Assembly (NCBI RefSeq): GCF_900107725.1
Contig: NZ_FNQO01000001.1
Location: 1,108,458 to 1,172,457 of the forward strand
Length of the DNA stretch: 64,000 bases
Direction of reading: 5' to 3'
Source of the DNA: Microbulbifer marinus
Lineage (GTDB): Bacteria; Pseudomonadota; Gammaproteobacteria; Pseudomonadales; Cellvibrionaceae
The notes under the pieces are model-generated. The model searched no databases. It saw only the letters and a list, made by a program, of their open reading frames with translations, and had not been told where the DNA came from. This document shows, piece by piece, positions 16,578 to 25,485 of the stretch (position 1 is its first letter; each line of letters starts with the position of its first letter). The translations under genes were made by a program, and so were the position numbers.

Positions 16578-17999
16578 CTATTTCTTCTTGATACCGGGGG
16601 GCAGGCCGCCGGGCAAACCGCCCATACCACCCAGGCCTCCCATGCCGCCACCGCCCATGCCGGGCATGCCGCCCATACCGCGCATCATCTTGCTCATGCC
16701 GCCGCCTTTGAGCTTCTTCATCATCTTGCCCATCTGCTTGTGCTGTTTGAGCAAGCGGTTGAGGTCCTGCACCTGGGTGCCGGAGCCCGCGGTGATGCGG
16801 CGCTTGCGCGAGCCATTGAGGATATCCGGGTTGCGGCGCTCGGCCGGCGTCATGGAGCCGATAATGGCGTCCATGCGTTTGAATTCCTTGCCCATATCCG
16901 CCTGCTGCGCCGCCTGGGCGAGACCGCCCATGCCCGGCATTTTCTCCAGCAGGGAGCCGAAGCCGCCCATGTTCTGCATCTGCTGCAGCTGGTCGCGCAG
17001 GTCTTCCAGATCGAAGCCCTTGCCCTTCTGCACCTTCTTGACCAGCTTCTCAGCCTTGGCCTTGTCGATCTTCTGCTCCGCCTCCTCGATCAGCGACAGG
17101 ATGTCGCCCATACCGAGAATGCGCGAAGCGATACGATCGGGGTGGAAAGTCTCCAGCGCGTCGGTTTTCTCGCCGACGCCGATGAATTTGATCGGCTTGC
17201 CGGTCACATGGCGCACGGACAGCGCCGCACCGCCGCGCGCATCGCCGTCCGCCTTCGTCAGGATCACGCCGGTCAGCGGCAGCGCATCATTGAAGGCACT
17301 GGCAGTGTTGACCGCGTCCTGGCCGATCATCGCATCGATCACGAACAGGGTTTCCGCCGGCTTCAGTTCGCCGTGCAGATCGCGGATCTCATCCATCAAC
17401 TGCTCGTCGATATGCAGGCGACCGGCGGTATCGACGATCAGTACATCGGCGAACTGCTTGCGCGCTGCGTCCATCGCGCCCTTGGCGATATCCAGGGGCT
17501 TCTGCTCCGGGCTGGACGGATAGAAGAGTGCGTCCACCTCGCCGGCGAGTGTTTCCAGCTGCTTGATGGCCGCGGGGCGGTAGACGTCCGCACTGACGAC
17601 CATGACCTTCTTCTTCTCGCGCGTCTGCAGATATTTGGCCAGTTTGGCCACGCTGGTGGTCTTACCCGCGCCCTGCAGGCCCGCCATCAGGATAACTGCC
17701 GGCGGCTGTACCGCCAGGTTCAGCGGCTGCGCCGCCTCCCCCATCACCTTGACCAGCTCGTCCTGTACGATCTTGACGAACTGCTGGCCCGGGTTCAGCG
17801 CCTTGCTGACCTTCTGGCCCACCGCCGCGGTGCGCACCTGCTGAACAAAGGCCTTCACCACCGGCAGGGCCACATCCGCCTCCAGCAACGCCTTGCGCAC
17901 TTCGCGCAGGGTATCGCGGATGTTGTCATCCGTCAGGCGCGCTTTACCGGTGACTTTCTTTAACGCGGCCGATAAGCGGTCGCTCAGGTTATCGAACAT
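16578..17999 (-). CDS. ffh: Signal recognition particle protein Ffh
   Basis: A 473-residue SRP54 GTPase that binds 4.5S RNA and signal sequences for co-translational targeting. The N domain is followed by the G domain with GLQGAGKTTSVAKLA, DVYRPAAI, DTAGRLHID and TKADGDARGG, then the M domain. The C-terminal tail is extremely Gly/Met-rich (GMGGMPGMGGGGMGGLGG), longer than in E. coli. It reads towards the rpsP operon and is divergent from the CcsA-like gene. Confidence 0.97.
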   Translation of the reverse strand: MFDNLSDRLSAALKKVTGKARLTDDNIRDTLREVRKALLEADVALPVVKAFVQQVRTAAVGQKVSKALNPGQQFVKIVQDELVKVMGEAAQPLNLAVQPPAVILMAGLQGAGKTTSVAKLAKYLQTREKKKVMVVSADVYRPAAIKQLETLAGEVDALFYPSSPEQKPLDIAKGAMDAARKQFADVLIVDTAGRLHIDEQLMDEIRDLHGELKPAETLFVIDAMIGQDAVNTASAFNDALPLTGVILTKADGDARGGAALSVRHVTGKPIKFIGVGEKTDALETFHPDRIASRILGMGDILSLIEEAEQKIDKAKAEKLVKKVQKGKGFDLEDLRDQLQQMQNMGGFGSLLEKMPGMGGLAQAAQQADMGKEFKRMDAIIGSMTPAERRNPDILNGSRKRRITAGSGTQVQDLNRLLKQHKQMGKMMKKLKGGGMSKMMRGMGGMPGMGGGGMGGLGGMGGLPGGLPPGIKKK

Positions 18000-18202
18000 A
18001 TATACGTCTCGATCTCTCTGTTTGCGGACAACTGGTCATTACAGGGGCCCGCTCAATTTGTAGCAGCCGATTACGGCTCCTTTCTCCGAGGCGCGGCAGT
18101 ATAGCTCAGGACTGATCACAGCCGAAATATCACCAGAGCTTTCCTGCATCGGCGCGCTGTGACACACTGCCGCCCTATCGTAACGGAGACACGGATTTAT
18201 CG

Positions 18203-19003
18203 ATGGCGACATTCGCCCACTGGACGGCAATCGCGCTCTACCTGGCCACCACCGCCGTGGCCGCCCTGACCTTCGCCCGCAAACGCCAGCCCAACAATGT
18301 GCTGCTACTGGGCCTGCTCGGTGGCGCACTGCTCGCCCATGCCATTTCCCTGGCCCACACCCTGGTTGCACCGGCGGGCTACCGTTTCGACCTGCTTGCA
18401 ATGCTGTCTCTGATCGCCTGGGTGGTGAACCTCCTACTATTGATTCTGGCCGCCCGCCGCCCTCTCACACTGCTGATCCTGATCCTGGCGCCCCTGGGCG
18501 CCCTCACCGAGCTTGCGGCCGTGCACGCCTGGAGCGGGACACCACCGCACGAACAGCTCTCCGCGGGTGTCGCCGTGCACGCATTGCTGTCGATCACTGC
18601 CTATTCGATGCTGGCCCTCGCCACGCTGCAGGCTATCTACCTCTACTACCTGAACCAGCAGTTACACAATCACCGGCCCGGCGGCATCAGCCGCTTTCTG
18701 CCGCCCTTACAGAGCATGGAGTCGCTACTGTTCGGCCTGATCGCCTTCGGCCAGCTGCTGCTTACCGCGTCGCTGCTGACCGGATTCCTGTTCGTAGACA
18801 ATCTGTTTGACCAGCACCTGGTGCACAAGAGCACACTGTCACTGATTGCGTGGGTGCTATACAGCATACTACTGTGGGGACACTGGAAGCTGGGCTGGCG
18901 CGGCAATACCGCAGTGCGCTGGACCCTTGTCGCCTTCGCCACGCTGATGCTGGCCTATTTCGGCAGCAAACTGGTCCTGGAAGTCATTCTGCAGCGCGGT
19001 TGA
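18203..19003 (+). CDS. CcsA/YpjD-type inner-membrane protein (cytochrome c assembly family)
   Basis: A 266-residue protein with about eight hydrophobic helices and the CcsA-family C-terminal half (HLVHKSTLSLIAWVLYSILLWGHWKLGWRG). It lacks the tryptophan-rich heme-handling motif of true CcsA, so it belongs to the YpjD group, which sits beside ffh in many gammaproteobacteria and whose exact role is unsettled. A 203-bp divergent promoter region separates it from ffh. Confidence 0.87.
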   Translation: MATFAHWTAIALYLATTAVAALTFARKRQPNNVLLLGLLGGALLAHAISLAHTLVAPAGYRFDLLAMLSLIAWVVNLLLLILAARRPLTLLILILAPLGALTELAAVHAWSGTPPHEQLSAGVAVHALLSITAYSMLALATLQAIYLYYLNQQLHNHRPGGISRFLPPLQSMESLLFGLIAFGQLLLTASLLTGFLFVDNLFDQHLVHKSTLSLIAWVLYSILLWGHWKLGWRGNTAVRWTLVAFATLMLAYFGSKLVLEVILQRG

Positions 19004-19091
19004 GACATTTGTCCGCCGCGACCGCGGGTAAACTTGCGGCGGCGGGAATTCTGTTTCAATATCCCCGCTTCGAAATAAAAAGAGTTCTCCC

Positions 19092-20375
19092 TTGAACGAG
19101 ATACCGCTCGGCCTGCTGTTCAGCCTGCTGGCTCTGCTAATTGTCATTTCCGCCTTCTTCTCCAGCTCCGAAACCAGCATGATGGCGCTGAACCGCTATC
19201 GCCTGCGCCATCAGGCCAAGAGCGGTCACCGCGGCGCCCGGAGAGCGATGGAGCTGCTGTCGCGGCCGGACAAGCTGATCGGCGTAATTCTGATCGGCAA
19301 CAACCTGGTCAATATCCTCGCCTCGGTCATCGCAGGTGTCGTGTTCACCCAGCTGTACGGTGACGCCGGTGTCTTCTATGCCACCGCGGTGCTGACCGTT
19401 GTGATCCTGATCTTCGCCGAGGTCACACCCAAGACGATCGCCGCCCTGCACCCGGAAAAAGTCGCCTTTCCCGCCTCGCTGGTGCTGCGCCCGCTGCTGT
19501 GGCTGCTGGCTCCGGTAGTGTGGCTGGTAAGCAGCATTTCTAACGGCCTGGCGCGCTTGGTCGGCGTAGAAGCCACTGCCGGCGCCGAGGCCGAACACCT
19601 GGCCCCGGAGGAACTGCGGACTGTCGTGTTCGAGTCCGGCGCCCTGCTGCCGAGCAAGCACAAGGGCATGCTGTTGAACGTGCTGGACCTCGATCAGGCC
19701 ACGGTGGAAGACATCATGATCCCGCGCAACGAGGTGGTGGGCATCGACCTGGAACATAGCGGCGACAAGATTCTGCGGCAACTGGCGGAGAGCAGCTACA
19801 CCCGCCTGCCGGTATTCAAGGGCGATATCAACCAGGTAGTCGGCATACTGCATTTGCGCCGCGCGGCGCAGATACTCCGCGATGGCCCTGACGAGTTCAG
19901 CGCGGAGCGCCTCAAGTCCTACACCGACGAACCCTACTTCGTGCCCGAAGCAACTCCCCTGCCCACGCTGCTGATGAACTTCCAGAAGAAGAAACGTCGC
20001 ATGGGACTGGTTGTGGACGAGTACGGTGAGGTGATGGGTATCGTGACCCTGGAAGACCTGCTGGAGGAGATTGTCGGTGACTTCACGGCCAGCCCGGTAC
20101 CCAGCGAAGACGAGGAAATCGTCGCCGCCGGTGACGGCTGGTATCTGATCGAGGGCGGCACCTCGATACGCGACATCAACCGCACCCTGCACTGGGAACT
20201 GCCCACGGATGGCCCCAAGACCTTCAACGGTCTGGCGATGGAGCATCTGGAGAGCATTCCGGACGGCAATATCAGCTTCTACATCCTGAATTACCTGGTG
20301 GAAATCGAGGAAGTCTCGGACAAGATGATCACCAGGGCGCGGGTCAAGAAAATGAACTCGGGCAACCGATCTTAA
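19092..20375 (+). CDS. CNNM/CorC-type membrane transporter with CBS pair
   Basis: A 427-residue protein with an N-terminal DUF21/CNNM domain of about four transmembrane helices (SAFFSSSETSMMALNRYRLRHQAKSGH is characteristic). This is followed by a CBS-domain pair (from VEDIMIPRNEVVGID to LVVDEYGEVMGIVTLEDLLEEIVG) and a CorC/HlyC C-terminal domain. The family is linked to magnesium or cobalt efflux and resistance. The best start is a TTG directly before AACGAGATACCG, preceded by AAAAAGAG; no ATG fits. It follows the CcsA-like gene by 88 bases, as in many relatives. Confidence 0.92.
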   Translation: MNEIPLGLLFSLLALLIVISAFFSSSETSMMALNRYRLRHQAKSGHRGARRAMELLSRPDKLIGVILIGNNLVNILASVIAGVVFTQLYGDAGVFYATAVLTVVILIFAEVTPKTIAALHPEKVAFPASLVLRPLLWLLAPVVWLVSSISNGLARLVGVEATAGAEAEHLAPEELRTVVFESGALLPSKHKGMLLNVLDLDQATVEDIMIPRNEVVGIDLEHSGDKILRQLAESSYTRLPVFKGDINQVVGILHLRRAAQILRDGPDEFSAERLKSYTDEPYFVPEATPLPTLLMNFQKKKRRMGLVVDEYGEVMGIVTLEDLLEEIVGDFTASPVPSEDEEIVAAGDGWYLIEGGTSIRDINRTLHWELPTDGPKTFNGLAMEHLESIPDGNISFYILNYLVEIEEVSDKMITRARVKKMNSGNRS

Positions 20376-20696
20376 GCGCGCCCCGCCCTTCAGACCAGAC
20401 GCGAATCCCGATCACGCAATACCCATCGACAACTGCTTCACCGGCGCAAAGCCCTGCCGGTGAATCGGGCCGGGGCCGAGCTGCCCCGGCGCCTGCAGCT
20501 GTGCCTTGGCCGTTTTGGGGCGGCCTGACGTACTTCTACCCTCTTGGCGCGAAAGCAGTTAAAATCACATCCGTGCGGCCGGTGGTCGCCATCCCTCCTG
20601 AAGACACTGCAGCCTGAGATTCCCTCAGGCATCAAAAGCCAGGCAAGCCTTAAACATAACTTTTAGCTTAAAACGCTAGAAATAGTGGTGATTGCT
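20376..20696. other. Intergenic region upstream of the aminotransferase
   Basis: This 321-bp gap holds the rnhB remnant and, further right, a 7-bp inverted repeat GCCTGAG / CTCAGGC at 20612-20630. An AT-rich stretch (20650-20690) ends at the aminotransferase ATG and probably contains its promoter; I cannot pick -35/-10 boxes with confidence. Confidence 0.5.
20426..20513 (-). pseudogene. Remnant of an rnhB 3' end
   Basis: On the minus strand this segment encodes about 28 residues, including [13 protein letters not shown], that align with the last residues of the intact RNase HII ([13 protein letters not shown]). About 73 of 85 bases match 22188-22272 by eye. Similarity fades upstream at GCCTTGG, and the terminal codons after KQLS differ. 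It has no start and no catalytic part. It lies in direct orientation to intact rnhB, with the aminotransferase gene between the two. Confidence 0.88.
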
Positions 20697-22103
20697 ATGT
20701 CTGAAAAAGTAGACGTTTCCCAATTTGATACCGCCCAGATCGTGGCCGATGACAAACGCCATTTCCATCACCCCTTCCAGCTGATCGATCTGATGCGCGA
20801 AGAGGGCGAGGGTGCCCTGCCCTTCTTCAAGGCCGATGGTTGCTACCTGTGGGATACCAACGGCAACAAATACTTCGACGCCGTGGGCGGTATGTGGTGT
20901 ACCAATGTGGGGGCCAGCCGCGAAGAAATCGCCAGGGTAATGTACGAAGAAACCATCAAGGCCAGCTACATCAACCCCTTCGTGGATATGACCCACCCCA
21001 GCGGTGTGACCCTGGCGAAGAAACTGGCTGAGCTGACTCCCGGCGACCTCAACCACACCCTGTTCACTGTGAGTGGCTCTACCGCCACCGACGACGCCTA
21101 CCGCCTGGCGGTTGCCTATCACCGCTGTCGCGGTAACTTTAACAAGACTCAGGTGTTATCCCGCAACAAGGCCTTCCACGGCTCCACCTTCCTGACCCAG
21201 AGTTTCTGCGGCAAGGCCAACGAGAAGCCCGAATACTTCAACTTCCTCAGCGACATGGTGCACTTTGTCTCTGCCCCCAATAGCTACCGCGAAGGTGCCG
21301 GCAAGACACCGGAAGAATTCAAGACTGAATTGCTGCAAGAATTTGAAGACAAGATTCTGGAAGTGGGACCAGACAATATTGCCTGCCACTACGCCGAGCC
21401 CGTATACGGAGGTGGCGGATGCTTTGTGCCCCCCGTGGGCTACCACAAAGGCATTATCGACATCTGCCACAAGTACGACATTCTCTACATCTCTGACGAA
21501 GTGGTGACGGCCTTCGGTCGTCTCGGTCACTTCTTCGCCTCCGAAGATCGCTTTGGCATCGTGCCTGACATAATTACCGTGGCCAAGGGTCTGACTTCCG
21601 GCTACATCCCCATGGGTGCCTGTATCTTCTCCGATCGCATCTATGATGCTCTGGCCAGCGAAGAAGGTCGCTTCACCATCGTCGGTTCCACCTACACGGC
21701 TCACCCGGTAGCAGCGGCGGTAGCCCTGAAGAATATCGAGATCATCGAGCGTGAAAACCTGCTGGAACACGTGCGTGAAATCGGTCCCTACTTCCAGGAA
21801 CAACTGAACACCCTGAAGGATCTGGACATCGTCGGCGACGTGCGCGGCTCCCACTTTATGCAGTGTGTGGAGTTCGTGAAGAACAAAGAGACCAAGGAAA
21901 TCTACCCGGATGAATTCGATATCGGTAAGCGCGTCTCACTGCACGCCGATGCACTGGGTTTGATTGTCCGCCCGCTGATTAACCTCAATATCATGTCACC
22001 TGCACTGACCATGACAAAAGAGGAAGTGGACTTCGTCGTATCTGCCCTGCGTAAAGCCATTGAGTTGACACAGGACGACCTGCGGGAAATGGGCGAGCTG
22101 TAA
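20697..22103 (+). CDS. Class III PLP-dependent (omega) aminotransferase
   Basis: A 468-residue fold-type I aminotransferase. It shows the class III layout: GNKYFDAVGGMWCTNVG near residue 60, the PLP-phosphate region TVSGSTATDDAYRLA, the aspartate in YISDEVVTAFGRLG, and the Schiff-base lysine in TVAKGLTSGYIPMG. Close relatives use diamines, omega-amino acids or taurine with pyruvate or 2-oxoglutarate; the substrate is not fixed by sequence alone. The ATG of MSEKVDVSQF is chosen. It stands alone, bracketed by an rnhB remnant and intact rnhB, and looks somewhat less GC-rich than its neighbours, which suggests an insertion here. Confidence 0.88.
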   Translation: MSEKVDVSQFDTAQIVADDKRHFHHPFQLIDLMREEGEGALPFFKADGCYLWDTNGNKYFDAVGGMWCTNVGASREEIARVMYEETIKASYINPFVDMTHPSGVTLAKKLAELTPGDLNHTLFTVSGSTATDDAYRLAVAYHRCRGNFNKTQVLSRNKAFHGSTFLTQSFCGKANEKPEYFNFLSDMVHFVSAPNSYREGAGKTPEEFKTELLQEFEDKILEVGPDNIACHYAEPVYGGGGCFVPPVGYHKGIIDICHKYDILYISDEVVTAFGRLGHFFASEDRFGIVPDIITVAKGLTSGYIPMGACIFSDRIYDALASEEGRFTIVGSTYTAHPVAAAVALKNIEIIERENLLEHVREIGPYFQEQLNTLKDLDIVGDVRGSHFMQCVEFVKNKETKEIYPDEFDIGKRVSLHADALGLIVRPLINLNIMSPALTMTKEEVDFVVSALRKAIELTQDDLREMGEL

Positions 22104-22127
22104 GTATTTCTAGCTTTGCCCATCGCG

Positions 22128-22157
22128 AAAAAAGGCGCTTTAAAAAGCGCCTTTTTT
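22128..22157. terminator. Bidirectional terminator between the aminotransferase and rnhB
   Basis: The stem AAAAAAGGCGCTTT / AAAGCGCCTTTTTT with a short A loop lies 25 bases after the aminotransferase stop and 18 bases after the rnhB stop. A and T runs on both sides make it suitable for both convergent genes, and so for the end of the long lpx operon. Confidence 0.93.
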
Positions 22158-22174
22158 ACCTGAGGTATCTTATT

Positions 22175-22792
22175 TTAGAGGAGCTCAATCGACAGCTGCT
22201 TCACCGGCGCAAAGCTCTGTCGGTGAATGCGGCTGGGGCCGAGCTGCTCCAGAGCCTGTAGATGCGCCTTGGTCGGGTAGCCCTTGTGCCCGGCCAGTCC
22301 ATAGCCCGGATACTGTTGATCCAGGGCCACCATTTCCCGATCGCGAGTAACCTTGGCCAGGATCGACGCAGCGGCAATCGCAGCCACCCGGCCGTCGCCC
22401 TTCACTACCGTATCGCAGGGGTAGCGCCAATCCGGTTTTTTATTGCCGTCCACCAACACAAACTCCGGCTGAATAGGCAGCTGCTCTACCGCGCGGCGCA
22501 TCGCCAGTAGGCTGGCATGCAGAATATTCAGCTGATCGATCTCCGCGACGGTTGCGCGTGCGACGGCGAAGCTGAGCGCACGCTCGCGAATCTGATCAAA
22601 TAGCAGCTCTCGCTTTTTTTCGCTCAGCTTCTTGGAGTCTGCCAGCCCCTCAATCGGCCGCGCGGGGTCGAGAATCACCGCGGCGGCGACGACATCGCCG
22701 GCCAGGGGCCCACGGCCCACCTCATCAACACCAGCCAACAGCTCCCCTTGGTAAGGGGACACGTAAGGCGGCAAGTCTGTCTTTTTACTCAT
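22175..22792 (-). CDS. rnhB: Ribonuclease HII
   Basis: A 205-residue enzyme cutting RNA in RNA-DNA hybrids and misincorporated ribonucleotides. The acidic catalytic residues occur in [18 protein letters not shown] (Asp-Glu), in FVLVDGN and in [23 protein letters not shown] and [16 protein letters not shown] are typical. Its ATG overlaps the lpxB stop (ATGA). It is the last gene of the envelope operon. Elsewhere dnaE often follows; here a terminator and a convergent aminotransferase do. Confidence 0.96.
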   Translation of the reverse strand: MSKKTDLPPYVSPYQGELLAGVDEVGRGPLAGDVVAAAVILDPARPIEGLADSKKLSEKKRELLFDQIRERALSFAVARATVAEIDQLNILHASLLAMRRAVEQLPIQPEFVLVDGNKKPDWRYPCDTVVKGDGRVAAIAAASILAKVTRDREMVALDQQYPGYGLAGHKGYPTKAHLQALEQLGPSRIHRQSFAPVKQLSIELL

Positions 22793-23943
22793 TGGTGTTC
22801 AATCAATTTACAAACCGCATCGGCAGCGCGCTCAGATGCATTGCGGCGCAGCTGTTGATGCATATCATCGAATTCACGCTGCAGCCGATCACTCAACAGT
22901 GGGTCATCAAAAAACTGCAGCAGCGCGGCGCCGAGATTTTCCGGAGTCGCATCGTCCTGCAGGATTTCCGGCACCAGCTCCCGCTGCGCCAGCAAATTGG
23001 GCAGCGATACCCAGGGCGTGTGCAGCATGCGGGAAAAAATGGCATAGGAGAGCGTCGCCATCTTGTAGGCCACAACCATCGGCTTTTTCAGCAGCATGGT
23101 CTCTAGGGTTGCCGTACCGGAAGCGATAAGCACACTATCGGCGGCGGCTAGCGCCTGATGTGAATTGCCTTCGAGCAATGTTACCGGCAGATCCGCATAT
23201 CCCTCGAGCTGCGTTTTCAGTTCGGCGAGTCGCTGCTCATTGGCCGCCGGCAACACGAACTTAAGCCCCGGGCGCCGCTGGTGACACCAGCGCGCGGTCT
23301 GCAGGAACAGCGGCCCCAGCAACCGCACTTCGCCGCCGCGACTGCCGGGCAACAGCGCAACTACCTGATCGTCCTGCCCGAAGCCCAGCTCGCGGCGCGC
23401 CTCGATCGAATCAACCTGTAGCGGGATTTCATCGGCCAGCGGATGGCCGACAAAGGTCACCGGCACATTGTGCTCTCGGTAGAAACTCGCCTCGAACGGT
23501 AGCAGCGTCAGCATATGATCCACGGCGCGGGCAATTTTCTTGATCCGCCCGCGGCGCCAGGCCCACACCGACGGGCTGACATAGTGCATCGTCGGAATAC
23601 CCGCCGCCTTGATTGCGCCTTCGAGGGCGAGATTAAAGTCTGGCGAATCTATGCCAATAAAGAGATCTGGGGGATTGTCGATAAAGTGCTGGCGCAGGGT
23701 GCGGCGAATTTTCAACAGTTCCGGCAAGCGCTTGAGCGGCTCCACCAGCCCCATCACCGATAGGCGTTCCATCGGGAACAAAGAGCTGGCCCCGAGGGCC
23801 AACATGCGCGGACCGGCGATACCTTCAACCTTCAGCTGCGGAAAACGCTTTTGCAATGCAGCGATCAGCCCGGCACCGAGTATATCGCCGGAGGCTTCGC
23901 CAGCAACCACACCAATCCGCAATGGCTTATCGTTAACTGTCAC
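22789..23943 (-). CDS. lpxB: Lipid A disaccharide synthase
   Basis: A 384-residue GT19 glycosyltransferase joining UDP-2,3-diacylglucosamine and lipid X to give the lipid A disaccharide at the inner face of the inner membrane. Diagnostic stretches are [42 protein letters not shown] and [11 protein letters not shown], plus [13 protein letters not shown]. The start is GTG, preceded by a GA-rich stretch. It follows lpxA by 117 bases and overlaps rnhB by four. Confidence 0.96.
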   Translation of the reverse strand: MTVNDKPLRIGVVAGEASGDILGAGLIAALQKRFPQLKVEGIAGPRMLALGASSLFPMERLSVMGLVEPLKRLPELLKIRRTLRQHFIDNPPDLFIGIDSPDFNLALEGAIKAAGIPTMHYVSPSVWAWRRGRIKKIARAVDHMLTLLPFEASFYREHNVPVTFVGHPLADEIPLQVDSIEARRELGFGQDDQVVALLPGSRGGEVRLLGPLFLQTARWCHQRRPGLKFVLPAANEQRLAELKTQLEGYADLPVTLLEGNSHQALAAADSVLIASGTATLETMLLKKPMVVAYKMATLSYAIFSRMLHTPWVSLPNLLAQRELVPEILQDDATPENLGAALLQFFDDPLLSDRLQREFDDMHQQLRRNASERAADAVCKLIEHQ

Positions 23944-24060
23944 TCCGCGAAACTCTCTCTTGCACTAACGGTTTTTGACCGCGCCCAATCGCTACGGCCG
24001 GCGCTGATCGCCTGCCGCAGCCTCTGTCAGCAGTCCAACAGGCCAATTAGACTTTTCTGG

Positions 24061-24840
24061 TCAGCGGACGATGCCGCGGGTGGAGGATTTCAGGGAATCG
24101 ATCCAGGGCTGCACCACCGCCGACTGATTGCGCAGCTCTGTCAGCGCTTCCAATGCCTCCTGCATGGTGAGGCCGCGGCGATAGACAATCTTGTAGGCCT
24201 TGTTGATCAGCGCGATTTCATCACGGGAAAATCCGCGGCGGCGCAACCCCTCGGCGTTGATGGTTTTGGCTTCGGCTGGATTGCCGGCGACCATCACGTA
24301 GGCGGGTACATCTTTGCCAATGGCGGCCCCCATACCGGTAAAGGCGTGTTCACCGATAGTACAGTGCTGGTGCACCAGGCTGAAACCGCTGAGGATCGCC
24401 CAGTCCCGCACGATCACATGGCCGGCAAGGGCGACATTGTTAACGAGGATGGTGTTATTGCAGATGACACTGTCATGCCCTACGTGTGCGTAGGCCATGA
24501 TCAGATTGTCATTCCCGATGGTGGTCTCCCCGCGGTCCTGAACGGTGCCGCGGTGGATGGTGACGCCCTCGCGAATCACATTGTTGTCACCGACCACCAA
24601 GGTGGTGTCCTCACCCTGGTATTTTTTATCCGGGGTATCCTGACCGACGGAAGCAAACTGGTAGATGCGGTTGTTTTTGCCCAGAGTGGTGGGGCCGCTC
24701 AGGACCACGTGAGAGGCGATCTCACAGCCGTCGCCGATTTCGACTCCCGCCCCCACGACAGTGTAGGGACCGATACTCACCCCGGAACCTATCGTTGCCG
24801 AATCGTCGACAATGGCGGTGGGGTGGATATTCGTCTGCAT
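24061..24840 (-). CDS. lpxA: UDP-N-acetylglucosamine acyltransferase
   Basis: A 259-residue trimeric left-handed beta-helix enzyme starting lipid A synthesis by transferring 3-hydroxyacyl from ACP to UDP-GlcNAc. Hexapeptide repeats run from IHPTAIVDDSATIGSGVSIG to about residue 190. The catalytic histidine lies in the NLIMAYAHVGHDSVI region. The C-terminal helical domain (GLRRRGFSRDEIALINKAYKIVYR) is typical. Confidence 0.97.
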   Translation of the reverse strand: MQTNIHPTAIVDDSATIGSGVSIGPYTVVGAGVEIGDGCEIASHVVLSGPTTLGKNNRIYQFASVGQDTPDKKYQGEDTTLVVGDNNVIREGVTIHRGTVQDRGETTIGNDNLIMAYAHVGHDSVICNNTILVNNVALAGHVIVRDWAILSGFSLVHQHCTIGEHAFTGMGAAIGKDVPAYVMVAGNPAEAKTINAEGLRRRGFSRDEIALINKAYKIVYRRGLTMQEALEALTELRNQSAVVQPWIDSLKSSTRGIVR

Positions 24841-24963
24841 TCTGCGCCCTACTCCTCGGATACCGGAAAATGCGGTTACTTTAAACGCGAATCGAAAATA
24901 AAGGAACCGAATTGGTCACAGTGCTGCCGCAGCAGTTTTCCAGCCGGCGACAGCGGCCCTCGA

Positions 24964-25401
24964 TCAAACCTGTTTCACCGCACAGAGTACATCGGCGGAA
25001 GTAGCCAGTTCACCGTTGACACTCGCCTTGCAGGAGAACTTCCAGATACCGCGGCGCTCCGATACGACCTCTGACTCCAGATCCAGCCGGTCTCCCGGGA
25101 TGACCTGGCGCTTGAAACGCACGTTATCGATACCGCCGAACAGGTACAGGAAACCATCCTCGGGCTTTTGACCGAGAGTCTTAAAGCCGAGAATCCCCGA
25201 AACCTGCGCCAGGGCTTCCACAATCATGACACCGGGAAAAATTGGCACCTCTGGGAAGTGGCCATTGAATACTTCCTCGTTAACGGAAATATTCTTATAG
25301 CCCTTAATATATTTTCCTTCCTCCAATTCAACCACCCGATCCACCAGCAGAAACGGATAACGGTGCGGCAGATATTGACGAATTTCGCGTACGTCCATCA
25401 T
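24964..25401 (-). CDS. fabZ: 3-hydroxyacyl-ACP dehydratase FabZ
   Basis: A 145-residue hot-dog fold dehydratase of fatty acid elongation. It contains the substrate loop [13 protein letters not shown], the catalytic His in [22 protein letters not shown] and the Glu in the same block. It competes with the lipid A branch for 3-hydroxyacyl-ACP, which fits its place between lpxD and lpxA. A strong hairpin lies in the 84-base gap between lpxD and fabZ. Confidence 0.97.
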   Translation of the reverse strand: MMDVREIRQYLPHRYPFLLVDRVVELEEGKYIKGYKNISVNEEVFNGHFPEVPIFPGVMIVEALAQVSGILGFKTLGQKPEDGFLYLFGGIDNVRFKRQVIPGDRLDLESEVVSERRGIWKFSCKASVNGELATSADVLCAVKQV

Positions 25402-25423
25402 TCGAAAAGTCCCCAGAAACCAC

Positions 25424-25446
25424 TTCGGGGCGTGAAACGCCCCGAA
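25424..25446 (-). terminator. Intra-operon hairpin between lpxD and fabZ
   Basis: A perfect 10-bp stem TTCGGGGCGT / ACGCCCCGAA with a 3-nt loop lies in the gap between the lpxD stop and fabZ start. It has no proper T-tract, so attenuation or RNA processing seems likelier than full termination. Confidence 0.55.
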
Positions 25447-25485
25447 AACAACAAACCCAATTTGATCGACTCGACGTCGGTTAAT

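Noticed and set aside
16560..17963. 467-codon plus-strand frame over ffh
   Set aside because: Antisense shadow of Ffh; Leu/His/Arg-rich low-complexity sequence with no family features.
19013..19042. CCGCCGC / GCGGCGG hairpin after the CcsA-like gene
   Set aside because: Seven base pairs with a 16-nt loop and no T-run; likely chance in GC-rich sequence.
20438..20635. 65-codon minus-strand frame upstream of the aminotransferase
   Set aside because: It reads the rnhB relic in the wrong frame; the similarity to RNase HII is in another frame.
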